Shown here: positions 44,394 through 54,464 of the stretch, piece by piece
How the letters are laid out: each line of letters starts with the position of its first letter
How positions within the stretch are numbered: the first letter of the stretch is position 1
From: Cellulomonas alba
GTDB taxonomy: Bacteria; Actinomycetota; Actinomycetes; Actinomycetales; Cellulomonadaceae
Length of the DNA stretch: 64,000 nt
Assembly (NCBI RefSeq): GCF_030362835.1
Contig: NZ_JAUCGQ010000004.1
Span: 98,444-162,443, forward strand
Direction: 5' to 3'
Notes under the pieces: model-generated
Told to the model about the DNA's origin: nothing
Databases searched by the model: none
Seen by the model: the letters and a program-made list of their open reading frames with translations, nothing else
Translations under genes and position numbers: made by a program

Positions 44394-45653
44394 GTGCGGC
44401 TCGGCGCGGGCCCGTCGGTTCGACGGGCGGATGCGTCCGGCCCCGACGAGGTACGGCGGGCCAACCTGTCCGCCGTGCTGCGCCGGCTCCACTTCGGGGG
44501 CGCCGCGACCCGGTCGGACCTGGTCGCCGCCACCGGCTTCAACCGCTCGACCGTCGGGTCGCTCGTGTCCGACCTCGCCACCGCGGGGTTGGTACGCGAG
44601 CGACCCGGCGTCGTCCGGGGCAAGGGGCGGCCGTCGAACGTCGTCGAGCCGGTGCCGACGAGCGTCCACGTTCTCGCGTTCGACGTGACGCCGTCGAGCG
44701 TCGGCGCCGCGCGCGTCGGGTTCGGCGGCTACATGCTCCAGGTGCGGCGGCGCCTGCACACCACCACGTCGCACGACGTCGGGAACGTCGTCGAGCTGAT
44801 CGCGACGCTCGCACGCGAGATGGACGCGCGGGCCGTGCCCGGGTCCGTGTGCCTCGGGCTCGTCGTGTCGGTGCCGGGCAGCGTGCACCAGCCGGACGGC
44901 GTCGTCCGCCGCTCGCCGCCGCTCGGGTGGCACGAGGTGCCGCTGGCCGACCTGCTGCGCACCGCGACGGGCGGGCGCTACCCGGTGACCGTCGGCAACG
45001 ACGGCGACCTCGGCGCGGTCGCCGAGTACCTGCGCGGCGCCGCGCGCGGCGAGCCGGACCTGCTGTACGTGCGCGGCGAGGTCGGCGTCGGTGGCGGCGT
45101 CGTGGTCGACGGCGAGCTGCTCAAGGGCGCCGGCGGGTACGCGGGCGAGGTCGGGCACATCGTCGTGAAGCCCAACGGGCGCGTGTGCTCCTGCGGCGCG
45201 CGCGGGTGCTGGGAGGCCGAGATCGGCGACGCCGCGTTCATCCGCGCGGTGGGGCGCGACCCCCGCGAGTCCGAGATCGAGGACGTGGTCAGCGACGTCG
45301 CCATCGGCAACCGGCGGGCGATCGCCGGCGTGCGCAAGACGGGGGAGTGGGTCGGCATCGGCCTCGCGAGCCTCGTCAACGTGTTCAACCCGCGCGTCGT
45401 GGTGCTCGGCGGCACGCTCGGCGCGCTCTACCCGACCATGGAGCCGACGCTGCACGCGGCGTTCGCGCGCGCGCTCGGACCGATCCGCGAGCAGGCGCTG
45501 CTGCTGCGGTCCGAGCTCGCCGGGGACGCGCAGATCGTCGGTGCGGCGGAGGTCGCGTTCGCCGACGTCCTCGAGGACCCGCTGGGCACGCTCGAGACGC
45601 GGCGGGCGGAGATCGCGGACGACCCGCCGGAGCGCAAGCTCCGCCACGCCTGA
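44394..45653 (+). CDS. ROK-family transcriptional regulator
   Basis: Repressor of 419 residues: an N-terminal winged helix (about 18-80, with RANLSAVLRRLHFGGAATRSDLVAATGFNRSTVGSLVSDL) and a sugar-kinase-like ROK domain with GAGGYAGEVGHIVV and the zinc cluster CSCGARGCWE. It is the last gene of the sugar operon, 29 bases after the permease, and probably binds TGTTG-N7-CAACA at 40727 and 40883. A sugar entering through the transporter would be the inducer. XylR or a like specificity is inferred. Confidence 0.9.
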   Translation: MRLGAGPSVRRADASGPDEVRRANLSAVLRRLHFGGAATRSDLVAATGFNRSTVGSLVSDLATAGLVRERPGVVRGKGRPSNVVEPVPTSVHVLAFDVTPSSVGAARVGFGGYMLQVRRRLHTTTSHDVGNVVELIATLAREMDARAVPGSVCLGLVVSVPGSVHQPDGVVRRSPPLGWHEVPLADLLRTATGGRYPVTVGNDGDLGAVAEYLRGAARGEPDLLYVRGEVGVGGGVVVDGELLKGAGGYAGEVGHIVVKPNGRVCSCGARGCWEAEIGDAAFIRAVGRDPRESEIEDVVSDVAIGNRRAIAGVRKTGEWVGIGLASLVNVFNPRVVVLGGTLGALYPTMEPTLHAAFARALGPIREQALLLRSELAGDAQIVGAAEVAFADVLEDPLGTLETRRAEIADDPPERKLRHA

Positions 45654-45850
45654 CATCGGCCAGCGCGTCCGGCGGACAACTCGGACGAAACGGTCGCTGA
45701 CCAGCGTCTTCGCGTCAGCGCGACCGCGGCGCGACGACTCACAGGTCGGCATCGGCGTGTCACGCGCCGGTCGAGCGCGGACGTCTGCCTACTCTCGACG
45801 AGGCCGGCAGCACCACCCTGACCCGTCCCCGAACCTGGCCGCCGAGCGTC

Positions 45851-46540
45851 GTGATCCGATTCGAGAACGTCACCAAGGTCTACGCCCGTGGCGCCCGACC
45901 CGCGCTGGACCGCGTGACCCTGGACGTCGAGCGGGGCGAGTTCGTCTTCCTCGTGGGGGCGTCCGGGTCCGGCAAGTCCACCTTCCTGCGGCTCGTGCTG
46001 CGCGAGGAGCGCGCGTCCGCCGGGCGCGTCTTCGTCGCGGGCAAGGAGCTCGGCGGCCTGTCGAGCTGGAAGGTGCCCGCGCTGCGCCGCGGCATCGGTG
46101 CGGTGTTCCAGGACTTCCGCCTGCTGCCCAACAAGACGGTCTTCGAGAACGTCGCGTTCGCGCTCCAGGTGATCGGCAAGCCGCGTCACCACATCCTGTC
46201 GACCGTGCCCGACACGCTCGAGATGGTCGGCCTCGCGGGCAAGGAGAAGCGGCGCCCGCACGAGCTCTCCGGCGGTGAGCAGCAGCGCGTCGCGATCGCC
46301 CGCGCGTTCGTCAACCGCCCGCAGATCCTGCTCTGCGACGAGCCGACGGGAAACCTCGACCCGACCACGTCGCTCGGGATCATGCGCCTGCTGGACCGCA
46401 TCAACCGCACGGGCACCACCGTCGTCATGGCGACGCACGACGACGAGATCGTCGACCAGATGCGCAAGCGCGTCGTCGAGCTGTCCACCGGCGAGCTGGT
46501 CCGCGACCAGTCGCGCGGCGTCTACGGCTCGGACCGGTGA
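45851..46540 (+). CDS. ftsE: Cell division ATP-binding protein FtsE
   Basis: ATPase of 229 residues that with FtsX activates septal peptidoglycan hydrolysis. It begins [20 protein letters not shown], with Walker [12 protein letters not shown] near residue 37, the FtsE-specific [24 protein letters not shown], signature [15 protein letters not shown] and Walker [16 protein letters not shown] 45851 is the start. Gene order ftsE-ftsX-M23-smpB is the standard actinobacterial arrangement. Confidence 0.96.
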   Translation: MIRFENVTKVYARGARPALDRVTLDVERGEFVFLVGASGSGKSTFLRLVLREERASAGRVFVAGKELGGLSSWKVPALRRGIGAVFQDFRLLPNKTVFENVAFALQVIGKPRHHILSTVPDTLEMVGLAGKEKRRPHELSGGEQQRVAIARAFVNRPQILLCDEPTGNLDPTTSLGIMRLLDRINRTGTTVVMATHDDEIVDQMRKRVVELSTGELVRDQSRGVYGSDR

Positions 46541-46550
46541 GGGGCGCGCG

Positions 46551-47465
46551 ATGAGACTCCAGTTCATCCTCTCCGAGATCGGCCTCGGCCTGCGGCGGAA
46601 CGTCACGATGACGATCTCCGTCATCCTCGTCACCTTCGTCTCGCTCACGTTCGTCGGCTCCGCGGCGCTGCTGCAGGGCCAGATCGGCAAGATGAAGGAC
46701 GAGTGGTACGGCAAGGTCGAGGTCTCGGTCTTCCTCTGCCCCAAGACGTCGTCCGCGCCGACGTGCGCGGGCGGCGCCGTGAGCGACTCGCAGAAGAGCG
46801 ACATCAAGGCGGCGCTCGACTCGCCGGAGATCAAGCCGTACGTGCAGCACGTGTACTACGAGTCGCAGGAGCAGGCGTACAAGGAGTTCCAGAAGGAGTT
46901 CAAGGACCAGTTCTGGGCGTCGGCCGCGACGGTCGACGACATGAACTCCTCCTACCGCATCAAGCTCACCGACCCGAAGCAGTACGAGGTCGTCGCCGAC
47001 GTGGTGTCGGGGCGCCCCGGCGTGGAGGACGTGCAGGACGAGCAGAAGCTGTTCGACAAGCTCTTCCTGGTGCTCAACCGGGCGACGCTGCTCGCCGGCG
47101 GGCTCGCGCTCGTGATGCTGCTCGCGGCGGTGCTGCTGATCACGACGACCATCCGGCTGTCCGCGCTGTCGCGGCGGCGCGAGACGGGCATCATGCGGCT
47201 CGTCGGCGCCTCGACGACGTTCATCCAGCTCCCGTTCATGCTCGAGGGCGCGATCGCGGCGACCGTCGGCGCGCTGCTGGCGGTCGGCGGCCTGTGGGTC
47301 GGCGTCCAGTACCTCGTCACCGACTGGCTCGGTCAGTCCGTGCAGTGGATCCCGTACGTGACGACGCAGGACGTGCTGACGGTGGCGCCGTTGCTGATCG
47401 GCGTCGCGATCCTGCTGGCGCTCATCTCGTCGGTCGTCACGCTGAGCCGGTACACGAAGGTCTGA
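46551..47465 (+). CDS. ftsX: Cell division protein FtsX
   Basis: Membrane protein of 304 residues with four helices: residues 22-45, then after a large extracytoplasmic loop at about 185-210, 230-255 and 275-298. The loop (about residues 50-170, with KMKDEWYGKVEVSVFLCPK and YYESQEQAYKEFQKEF) contacts the hydrolase outside. A cysteine pair (FLC...TCAG) may be bridged. RETGIMRLVGAS is the typical FtsX motif. It starts ten bases after ftsE. Confidence 0.95.
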   Translation: MRLQFILSEIGLGLRRNVTMTISVILVTFVSLTFVGSAALLQGQIGKMKDEWYGKVEVSVFLCPKTSSAPTCAGGAVSDSQKSDIKAALDSPEIKPYVQHVYYESQEQAYKEFQKEFKDQFWASAATVDDMNSSYRIKLTDPKQYEVVADVVSGRPGVEDVQDEQKLFDKLFLVLNRATLLAGGLALVMLLAAVLLITTTIRLSALSRRRETGIMRLVGASTTFIQLPFMLEGAIAATVGALLAVGGLWVGVQYLVTDWLGQSVQWIPYVTTQDVLTVAPLLIGVAILLALISSVVTLSRYTKV

Positions 47466-47469
47466 GCGC

Positions 47470-48798
47470 GTGCCGGCCCGCCGTCGTCCGTTCCTGCCGC
47501 GCCTCGCGCGCCGGCTGGGGCTGCCCGCTGCGCTGATGTGCGTCGCGCTCGGCCTCGGGGTGGTCGCCGCGCCCGCGTCGGCCGACAGCATCGACAACCG
47601 CATCAAGCAGGCGCAGAAGGAGCAGAAGGCCAACGCGCGGAAGAAGGCGGCCGCCGACGACGCGCTGGAGGGCGTCAAGGCGAGCCTCCAGAAGCTCTCG
47701 GACCAGCTGCTCGACACGCAGGCCAAGATCCCGGCGGCGCAGCGCGCGCTCGACGCGGCGCAGGCGTCGTACGACTCGGCGCAGCGCGCGGCGGCGCTCG
47801 TCACCGCCCGGCTGCAGGACGCGCAGGACGAGAACAAGGCGCTGACGACGACCATCGCGTCGGACGGCAAGAAGGCGACCGCGATGCGCGCAGCCATCGG
47901 CGAGATGGCCCGCGAGGCCTACCGCGGCGGCCCCGAGGTCTCGACCGTCGGCGTGCTGCTGGGCGCCGACTCGACGAGCGACTTCATCGAGCGGTACGGG
48001 CTGATGACGACCGCGATGCGCACGCAGTCGCAGGTGCTCGACCAGCTCCGCGAGGCCAAGGCGACGGACCAGAACTCGCAGGTGCGGCTCGGCGCCGTGC
48101 AGGACCGGATCGGCGAGCTCAAGGTCGAGGCGGAGCAGAAGGTCAAGGTCGCCGACGCGGCGCGCGACAAGGCGCAGCAGGCGAAGGCGGCGCTCGACTC
48201 GCTGCTGGCCACGCAGAAGACGCAGCAGAACGCGCTGCAGGCGCAGAAGGCCGCGCTCAAGCAGGAGCTCGCGCAGATCGACGCCGCGGCGAAGAAGGTG
48301 TCGAACGACCTCAAGAAGGCCCTCGCCGAGCAGCGGGCGCGCGACGCGAAGAAGCACCACTCGTCGGGCCCGCCGCGGCCGATCGTCGGCGCGATGTTCG
48401 GCAACCCGACGAGCACGAACCCGATCTACGTGACGTCGCCGTACGGCTGGCGGTTCCACCCGATCCTGCACTACTACCGCCTGCACGCCGGGATCGACCT
48501 GCGCGCCCACTGCGGCACGCCCATCTACGCGGGCCGCTCGGGGACCGTGCTGTGGGCCGAGTACCGGTACGGCTTCGGCAGCCAGGTGATGGTCAACCAC
48601 GGGATCGTCAACGGGAACGGCCTCGCGTCGAGCTACAACCACCTCGAGCGGATGGTCGTCCACAGCGGGCAGCACGTGTCCCAGGGGCAGCTCGTCGGGT
48701 ACTCGGGCTCGGAGGGTCTCTCCACCGGGTGCCACCTGCACTTCGAGGTGTACGTCAACGGCAACACCGTGAACCCGGCGCCGCTGCTGGGCCTCTGA
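47470..48798 (+). CDS. Coiled-coil M23 peptidoglycan endopeptidase (RipC/EnvC-like)
   Basis: Secreted protein of 442 residues. A signal peptide occupies about residues 1-38 (ending APASADS). A long coiled coil (about 40-285, with many [15 protein letters not shown] heptads and a break near 140-170 at [15 protein letters not shown]) is followed by a LytM/M23 domain (about 310-440) with HAGIDL and HLHFEVY metal motifs and GWRFHP. Position right after ftsX identifies it as the hydrolase controlled by FtsEX. GTG 47470 starts four bases after the ftsX stop. Confidence 0.92.
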   Translation: MPARRRPFLPRLARRLGLPAALMCVALGLGVVAAPASADSIDNRIKQAQKEQKANARKKAAADDALEGVKASLQKLSDQLLDTQAKIPAAQRALDAAQASYDSAQRAAALVTARLQDAQDENKALTTTIASDGKKATAMRAAIGEMAREAYRGGPEVSTVGVLLGADSTSDFIERYGLMTTAMRTQSQVLDQLREAKATDQNSQVRLGAVQDRIGELKVEAEQKVKVADAARDKAQQAKAALDSLLATQKTQQNALQAQKAALKQELAQIDAAAKKVSNDLKKALAEQRARDAKKHHSSGPPRPIVGAMFGNPTSTNPIYVTSPYGWRFHPILHYYRLHAGIDLRAHCGTPIYAGRSGTVLWAEYRYGFGSQVMVNHGIVNGNGLASSYNHLERMVVHSGQHVSQGQLVGYSGSEGLSTGCHLHFEVYVNGNTVNPAPLLGL

Positions 48799-48937
48799 CG
48801 ACGTCGCCCACCGGGTCCCCGGTTCGCGGTTGCCCGCGCCGGTAGGCTCGACCGGTCCGGCTCGCGCCGGGCGCCATCAGCAGGGACACCGGACCGTCGG
48901 ATCGTCGGTCGACGGGATCGGGAAGGGGTGCGACGTC

Positions 48938-49408
48938 GTGGCCAAGGAGACCGGGCGCAAGCTCGTCGCGGCCAACCGCAAGGCCCGGCACGACTACGTC
49001 ATCGAGGACGTGTTCGAGGCAGGCGTCGTGCTGACGGGCACGGAGGTCAAGGCGCTGCGCGCCGGGCGCGCGTCGCTCGTCGACGGGTGGTGCGAGGTCG
49101 ACGGCGACGAGGTCTGGCTGCAGGGCGTGCACATCCCCGAGTACTCGCAGGGCACGTGGACCAACCACGCGCCGCGCCGCAAGCGCAAGCTGCTGCTGCA
49201 CCGCGACGAGATCGACCGGCTCGCGTCCCGCACGCGGGAGAAGGGGCAGACGATCGTGCCGCTCTCGCTCTACTTCCTCGACGGCCGCGCGAAGGTCGAG
49301 ATCGCGCTCGCCCGCGGCAAGAAGGACTGGGACAAGCGCCAGGCGCTGCGCGAGCGCCAGGACAACCTGGAGGCTCAGCGCGCCATGCGCGAGAAGCGCG
49401 ACCGGTGA
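48938..49408 (+). CDS. smpB: SsrA-binding protein
   Basis: RNA-binding protein of 156 residues that carries tmRNA to stalled ribosomes. It shows [29 protein letters not shown] near the start, then [20 protein letters not shown] and the basic tail [17 protein letters not shown]. Its partner, tmRNA, is 6.4 kb downstream on the same strand. GTG 48938 is the start; its end overlaps the DUF2207 gene. Confidence 0.96.
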   Translation: MAKETGRKLVAANRKARHDYVIEDVFEAGVVLTGTEVKALRAGRASLVDGWCEVDGDEVWLQGVHIPEYSQGTWTNHAPRRKRKLLLHRDEIDRLASRTREKGQTIVPLSLYFLDGRAKVEIALARGKKDWDKRQALRERQDNLEAQRAMREKRDR

Positions 49409-51306
49409 GGCGCGCACTGCTCGCCGCGGCCGCCGCGGCCGTCGTGGCGCTCGGGACGCTCGCGCTCGCCGGGCCGGCTGCGGCCGCGCCGCCTGTCGCG
49501 GGTCGGGCGTCCGTCGTCGCCGGCCCGCAGACGTCGGGCCGCGAGATCACCCGGTACGACGCGACCGCGACGCTCGACGCCGACGGCAAGGCGCACGTCG
49601 TCATCGACTTCGACTTCGACTTCGGCGACAACCCGGGGCACGGACCGTTCCTGACCCTCGTGACGCGCCAGGGCTACGACGACCAGCACGACCGCGCGTT
49701 CCGCTACTCCGACATCACGTCGTCGAGCTCGACGGGCGCGCCCGCCAAGCTCAACCGCGAGGACACCGACAACGCGATCATCCTGCGCATCGGCGACCCC
49801 GACCGCGGCGACATCTCGGGCACGCAGACCTACCGCGTCAGCTACACGGTCGACGGCCTCGTGAACCCCGCGAACCCCGACCACTCGGGTGACGAGCTGT
49901 ACTGGAACGTCATCGGCTCGGGGTGGGAGGTGCCGCTCGACGCCATCTCGGTGAAGGTGACGGGCCCCGCCGACGTCGAGGGTGCCGCGTGCTTCGCGGG
50001 GCCGTCGGGCTCGACGGACTCGTGCACGTCGGCGCAGCACAGCGGCCCGACGTCGACGTTCACGCAGGACGCGCTGGCCGTCGGCGACCAGCTCTCGACC
50101 GTCACCGGCTGGCCGGGCGGCACGTTCCCGGGCGTCGAGCCGATCATCGTCGCCAAGCCGGACCCGGCCGCCGCGTTCCGGCCGCTGACGCCGTGGGGCG
50201 CCGTGGCGCTCGCGCTGCTCGTGGCCGGCGTGGTGCTGGCCGTCCGGCGCATCCGGCGGGTCGGCCGCGACCGGGCGTACCTCGGCCTGACGCCGGGCCT
50301 GCGGCCGGGGGCCGGTCAGACGTCGGGCTCGGGCTACCGCGACAAGCGGGCGCCGATCGCGGTGCAGTTCACGCCGCCGGACGGCGTGCGGCCGGGGCAG
50401 GTCGGCACGCTCGTCGACGAGAAGGCGGACCCCGTCGACGTCACGGCGACGCTCGTCGACCTCGCGGTGCGCGGCTACCTCCGCATCGAGGCCGTGCCGC
50501 GCTCGAACCCGGAGAAGGCGCCGAAGGACTGGACCCTCGTGCAGCTCGAGCCGCCGCCCGGTGAGCTCCACCCGTACGAGGCCACGCTGCTCAACGCGCT
50601 GTTCACCGGCCGCTCGTCGGTGCGCCTCTCCGACCTGCGGACGACGTTCGCGTCGTCGATGAAGCAGGTGCAGGACGGGCTGTACGAGGACGTGACGCGG
50701 CTCGGCTGGTTCCGCTCGAACCCGTCGTCCGTGCGCGCGGGCTGGGTCGGCGGCGGCATCGCGCTGCTCGTCGCGGGCGGTCTGATCGGCTTCTTCCTGC
50801 TGGCGGCCGGGATCGACTGGCGCGGCGTCGCGCTCGTGCCGATCGCGCTGGTCGTCATTGGCATCGTGGTCGCGGCGATGGCGAAGTGGGCGCCCGCGCG
50901 CACCGAGGACGGCACGGCCGTGCTCGCGCAGACGTTGGGCTTCCGGCAGTACATCGCGACCGCCGAGGCGAACCAGATCCGGTTCGAGGAGGGGCAGGAC
51001 GTCTTCAGCCGGTACCTGCCGTACGCGATCATCTTCGGTCTGACCGACCGGTGGGCCCGTGTGTTCGCGGAGCTCGCCGCGCAGGGCCGGGCGGTCGCGC
51101 AGCCCAGCTGGTACGTCGGCGGCGGGTTCTACCCCGGGCCCGGGCTGTTCTGGGCGACGGGGCTCGCGAGCTCGATGGACCGGTTCTCGTCGATCGCGAC
51201 GTCGTCGCTGTCCGCGCCCACGCCCGGCTCGTCGGGCGGGTCCGGGTTCAGCGGGGGCGGGTTCTCCGGCGGCGGCGTCGGGGGAGGCGGCGGCGGGGGC
51301 TGGTGA
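49405..51306 (+). CDS. DUF2207 membrane protein
   Basis: Membrane protein of 633 residues. A signal peptide (about 1-28, ending AAAA) is followed by an extracytoplasmic beta-rich domain (about 40-240, with [29 protein letters not shown]), a helix at about 258-278, a cytoplasmic winged part (about 320-430), two helices at about 450-495, and a C-terminal Gly/Ser-rich tail ending in repeated GGG and W. This is the domain order of DUF2207 proteins, of unknown role in the envelope. GTG 49405 overlaps the smpB stop. Confidence 0.88.
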   Translation: MRRALLAAAAAAVVALGTLALAGPAAAAPPVAGRASVVAGPQTSGREITRYDATATLDADGKAHVVIDFDFDFGDNPGHGPFLTLVTRQGYDDQHDRAFRYSDITSSSSTGAPAKLNREDTDNAIILRIGDPDRGDISGTQTYRVSYTVDGLVNPANPDHSGDELYWNVIGSGWEVPLDAISVKVTGPADVEGAACFAGPSGSTDSCTSAQHSGPTSTFTQDALAVGDQLSTVTGWPGGTFPGVEPIIVAKPDPAAAFRPLTPWGAVALALLVAGVVLAVRRIRRVGRDRAYLGLTPGLRPGAGQTSGSGYRDKRAPIAVQFTPPDGVRPGQVGTLVDEKADPVDVTATLVDLAVRGYLRIEAVPRSNPEKAPKDWTLVQLEPPPGELHPYEATLLNALFTGRSSVRLSDLRTTFASSMKQVQDGLYEDVTRLGWFRSNPSSVRAGWVGGGIALLVAGGLIGFFLLAAGIDWRGVALVPIALVVIGIVVAAMAKWAPARTEDGTAVLAQTLGFRQYIATAEANQIRFEEGQDVFSRYLPYAIIFGLTDRWARVFAELAAQGRAVAQPSWYVGGGFYPGPGLFWATGLASSMDRFSSIATSSLSAPTPGSSGGSGFSGGGFSGGGVGGGGGGGW

Positions 51307-51351
51307 GCCGGCTGCTCGTCGGACGTTTGAGGGCGTCGGGGCGTCGCGGCG

Positions 51352-52419
51352 TCAGGCCTCGGCGCGGAGGATGTCCGAGAGCTGGAAGCTGACGGGCTCC
51401 TCGAGCTGCGCGTAGGTGCACGACGCGGCGTCGCGGTCCGGCCGCCACCGGCGGAACTGCGCGGTGTGCCGGAACCGGTCGCCCTCCATGTGGTCGAACG
51501 CGACCTCGACGACGAGCTCGGGCCGCAGCGGCACGAACGACAGGTCCTTCTTGGCGTTCCAGCGGCTGACCGCCCCCGGCATCCGGCGATCGGCGTGCGC
51601 CTCCTGGTCCGCCCACGCGCCCCACGGGTGCTCGGGGAGCTCCACGTCCCGGTACGGCGCGAGCTCGTCGAGCAGCGACTTGCGCCGCGCCATCGGGAAC
51701 GACGCCGAGACGCCGACGTGCTGCAGCCGTCCGTCGTCCGTCCAGAGGCCGAGCAGCAGCGAGCCGACGACGTCACCCGTCTTGTGCCAGCGGAACCCGG
51801 CGACCACGCAGTCGGCCGTGCGCTCGTGCTTGATCTTGAACATGGTGCGCTTGTCCGGCGCGTAGACGCCGTCGAGCGGCTTGGCGACCACGCCGTCGAG
51901 CCCCGCGCCCTCGAACTGGCGGAACCACTCCTGCGCCTCGGCGAGGTCGGACGTCGCGGGCGTGACGAAGATCGGGTCCTGCGCGTCGGCGAGCGCCTCG
52001 ACGAGCCGCGCGCGCCGCTCGCGGAACGGCCGGGCCATCAGGTCCTCGTTGCCGAGCGCGAGCAGGTCGAACGCCACGAACGACGCGGGCGTCTGCTGTG
52101 CGAGCAGCCGGACCCGGCTGTCGGCCGGGTGGATCCGCTGCTGCAGCGCGTCGAAGTCGAGCCGGTCGCCCGCGACCACCACGATCTCGCCGTCGAGCAC
52201 GCACCGCTCCGGCGTGTTCGCCTTGATCGCCTCGACGAGCTCGGGGAAGTACCGCGTCATCGGCCGCTCGTTGCGGCTGCCCAGCTCGACCTCGTCGCCG
52301 TCGCGGAACACGATGGTCCGGAAGCCATCCCACTTGGGTTCCGTGTGGCCGACGTCCGGGATCGTCGGGACCGACTTGGCCAGCATCGGCGCCACCGGGG
52401 GCATCACGGGCAGGTGCAT
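51352..52419 (-). CDS. ATP-dependent DNA ligase (LigC type)
   Basis: Ligase of 355 residues. The adenylation domain has the nucleotidyl-lysine motif EPKWDGFR near residue 28, motif III VLDGEIVV, motif IV DGVVAKP and motif V FKIKH; an OB domain follows (about 215-345, with VGSLLLGLW and ELVVEVAFDH). No polymerase or nuclease domain is attached, so it is a LigC-like enzyme rather than full LigD. Such ligases act in non-homologous end joining or base-excision backup repair. No Ku gene is nearby. Confidence 0.9.
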   Translation of the reverse strand: MHLPVMPPVAPMLAKSVPTIPDVGHTEPKWDGFRTIVFRDGDEVELGSRNERPMTRYFPELVEAIKANTPERCVLDGEIVVVAGDRLDFDALQQRIHPADSRVRLLAQQTPASFVAFDLLALGNEDLMARPFRERRARLVEALADAQDPIFVTPATSDLAEAQEWFRQFEGAGLDGVVAKPLDGVYAPDKRTMFKIKHERTADCVVAGFRWHKTGDVVGSLLLGLWTDDGRLQHVGVSASFPMARRKSLLDELAPYRDVELPEHPWGAWADQEAHADRRMPGAVSRWNAKKDLSFVPLRPELVVEVAFDHMEGDRFRHTAQFRRWRPDRDAASCTYAQLEEPVSFQLSDILRAEA

Positions 52420-52585
52420 GTGCTCATCTTGCTCGACGGCGTGCGAGCCGTCGCGGGTTCGCGCAGCCTGGACGCGGACGAGGTTTCACAGGTTGCTCTC
52501 CGGATCGGTCCAGTCCACGTTCGGGTCGGGGGAGTCTGATTCTCGTCAGACGCCGAGACCCGGCGGCGACGAGGAGGAGACGGCG

Positions 52586-54337
52586 ATGGACGAGCAGCGC
52601 ACCCCGGAGCGACCCGAGCACGAGCAGCCCACGGGCGCGCAGCAGCCGGCCGGGCAGCAGCCGACGCAGCCGCTGCCTGCTGCGCAGCCGACCCAGCCGC
52701 TGCCGGTGTCGCAGCCGACGCAGCCGCTGCCGCCGGTGCCCGGGCCGCCGCAGGCGTACCCGCGTCCGGCCTACGTGCCGCCGGCCTACGGCCAGGCGGG
52801 CGCGCACCCGTACGGAGCGCAGGGCCACGCGCCGCAGGGCCAGCCGGGGTACGGCCAGCCGACGCACCCGTCGGGCGCCCACCCGCAGGCCGGCCACCCG
52901 CAGGCCGGCCACCCGCAGGCCGGCCACCCGCAGGGCATGCCGACGCCCTGGCCGCCGGCCGCGCCCTACGGCGGGCAGCAGCAGTACGGCGCGCACCAGT
53001 ACGGCCCGCACGTCGCGGGGCAGCCTGGTGCGTACCCCGGCCACCCGGGTTATGGCACGCCGGGGCAGGCGGGGCACGGCGCGCAGCAGCGTCGCGGCGT
53101 CTCGGCGGGCGTCGTCGCCGGCGTGACGGCGGGTGCGCTCGCGTTCGGCCTGATCGCGGGCGGCGGCGGCGTCGCGCTGTACGAGTACCTCGACGGCCAG
53201 TCGCAGTCCCCGCAGAGCTCCGCGCTGGACCAGGGTCAGGGCGCGCCCTCGGACGGCTCCGGCTCCGACGGTTCGGGCTCGGACGGCTCGGGCTCCGACG
53301 GCACGTCGCCGTTCTCCGGTGGCGGCTCGGGCGGCGACTCGACCAGCCCCTGGGGCCAGCAGGGACTGCCCGGTGGCGGCTCCGACCAGGGCGACCAGAA
53401 CGGCACCTCGCAGGGCACCACCGAGCCGACGTCGGCGCAGACCAAGGGCGTCGTCCTCATCGACTCGGTGCTCGGATACCAGGGCGCGGAGTCGGCCGGC
53501 ACGGGCATGGTCCTGACGTCCGACGGCCTGGTCCTGACGAACAACCACGTGGTGCAGGGCGCGACCTCGATCAGCGTGACGATCGGCGCCACCGGCAAGA
53601 CGTACCAGGCGGAGGTCGTCGGCACCGACAAGTCGAAGGACGTCGCGCTCCTGCAGCTCAAGGACGCCTCCGGCCTCACGACGGTGAAGCTCGACGACGA
53701 CCAGGGCGTCACGCGCGGTGACGACGTCACGGCGGTCGGCAACGCGCAGGGCGGCGGCTCGCTGGTCGCGGCGCCCGGCTCCGTCACGGCGACCGACCAG
53801 TCGATGACCGCGTCCACCGAGAGCTCGGACGGCAGCGAGACGCTCAACGGCCTGATCGAGTTCTCCGCGGGCGTCGTCTCGGGCGACTCGGGCGGCCCGC
53901 TGCTCGACTCGGAGGGCGAGGTCGTCGGCATGACGACGGCCGCGTCGTCGGGCGGCACGAGCACGGTCGCGTACGCGATCGACATCACCGACGCGATCGC
54001 CGTCGCGCACAAGATCGACCAGGGCCAGGCGGGCAACGGCATCGTCATCGGCACCCCGGCGTTCCTGGGCGTCGCGTTCACGGCGGGCTCGACCGGTGGC
54101 TCCGGCGGCGCGACGGTCGGCCAGGTGCTGCAGGGCACGCCGGCCGCGCGGGCCGGGATCACCGCGGGCGACGCGATCACCAAGGTCGGCTCGAAGGCGG
54201 TCTCGTCGGCCGACGCGCTCTCGAAGGCCCTCGGCAAGTACGCGCCCGGCGACAAGGTGAAGATCACCTGGGTCTCGGGCACGAGCGGCAAGACGCAGAG
54301 CGCCACCGTGACGCTCATGGCGGGGCCGGCGGCCTGA
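52586..54337 (+). CDS. HtrA/DegP-like serine protease with PDZ domain
   Basis: Membrane-anchored protease of 583 residues. Residues 1-170 are a cytoplasmic Pro/Gln/Gly-rich arm with repeats (QPTQPLP three times; AGHPQ repeats). One helix lies at about 172-196, then a Ser/Gly linker. The trypsin-like domain (about 290-460) has the triad His in TNNHVV, Asp in KDVALLQL and Ser in SGDSGGP; a PDZ domain (about 485-575) ends it. It resembles the PepD/HtrA envelope-stress proteases of actinobacteria. The start ATG follows GAGGAGGAG. Confidence 0.92.
   Translation: MDEQRTPERPEHEQPTGAQQPAGQQPTQPLPAAQPTQPLPVSQPTQPLPPVPGPPQAYPRPAYVPPAYGQAGAHPYGAQGHAPQGQPGYGQPTHPSGAHPQAGHPQAGHPQAGHPQGMPTPWPPAAPYGGQQQYGAHQYGPHVAGQPGAYPGHPGYGTPGQAGHGAQQRRGVSAGVVAGVTAGALAFGLIAGGGGVALYEYLDGQSQSPQSSALDQGQGAPSDGSGSDGSGSDGSGSDGTSPFSGGGSGGDSTSPWGQQGLPGGGSDQGDQNGTSQGTTEPTSAQTKGVVLIDSVLGYQGAESAGTGMVLTSDGLVLTNNHVVQGATSISVTIGATGKTYQAEVVGTDKSKDVALLQLKDASGLTTVKLDDDQGVTRGDDVTAVGNAQGGGSLVAAPGSVTATDQSMTASTESSDGSETLNGLIEFSAGVVSGDSGGPLLDSEGEVVGMTTAASSGGTSTVAYAIDITDAIAVAHKIDQGQAGNGIVIGTPAFLGVAFTAGSTGGSGGATVGQVLQGTPAARAGITAGDAITKVGSKAVSSADALSKALGKYAPGDKVKITWVSGTSGKTQSATVTLMAGPAA
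52880..52934. repeat. 15-base tandem repeat in the protease gene
   Basis: CACCCGCAGGCCGGC repeated about 3.7 times, in frame, encoding AGHPQ units in the cytoplasmic arm. Copy number could vary between strains without frameshift. Confidence 0.85.
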
Positions 54338-54345
54338 TCCGCCGG

Positions 54346-54385
54346 CAGCGGCGCGGTCGTCCGGAGGGGGACGGCCGCGCCGCTG
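54346..54385 (+). terminator. Hairpin after the HtrA-like gene
   Basis: CAGCGGCGCGG (54346-54356) with CCGCGCCGCTG (54375-54385), eleven pairs, extended by further partial pairing inside the loop, nine bases after the stop. Confidence 0.75.
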
Positions 54386-54464
54386 GTCTGCGTCGGGGGC
54401 GGGCGCTCCCACGTCGGGACCGACGGCCCACCCGCGCGAGCCGCCGCGTCGCCAGGCTGGTCGC

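Noticed and set aside
52880..52934. Short regular repeats as a CRISPR array
   Set aside because: The repeats are directly adjacent, in frame and encode a Pro/Gln-rich arm; there are no spacers.
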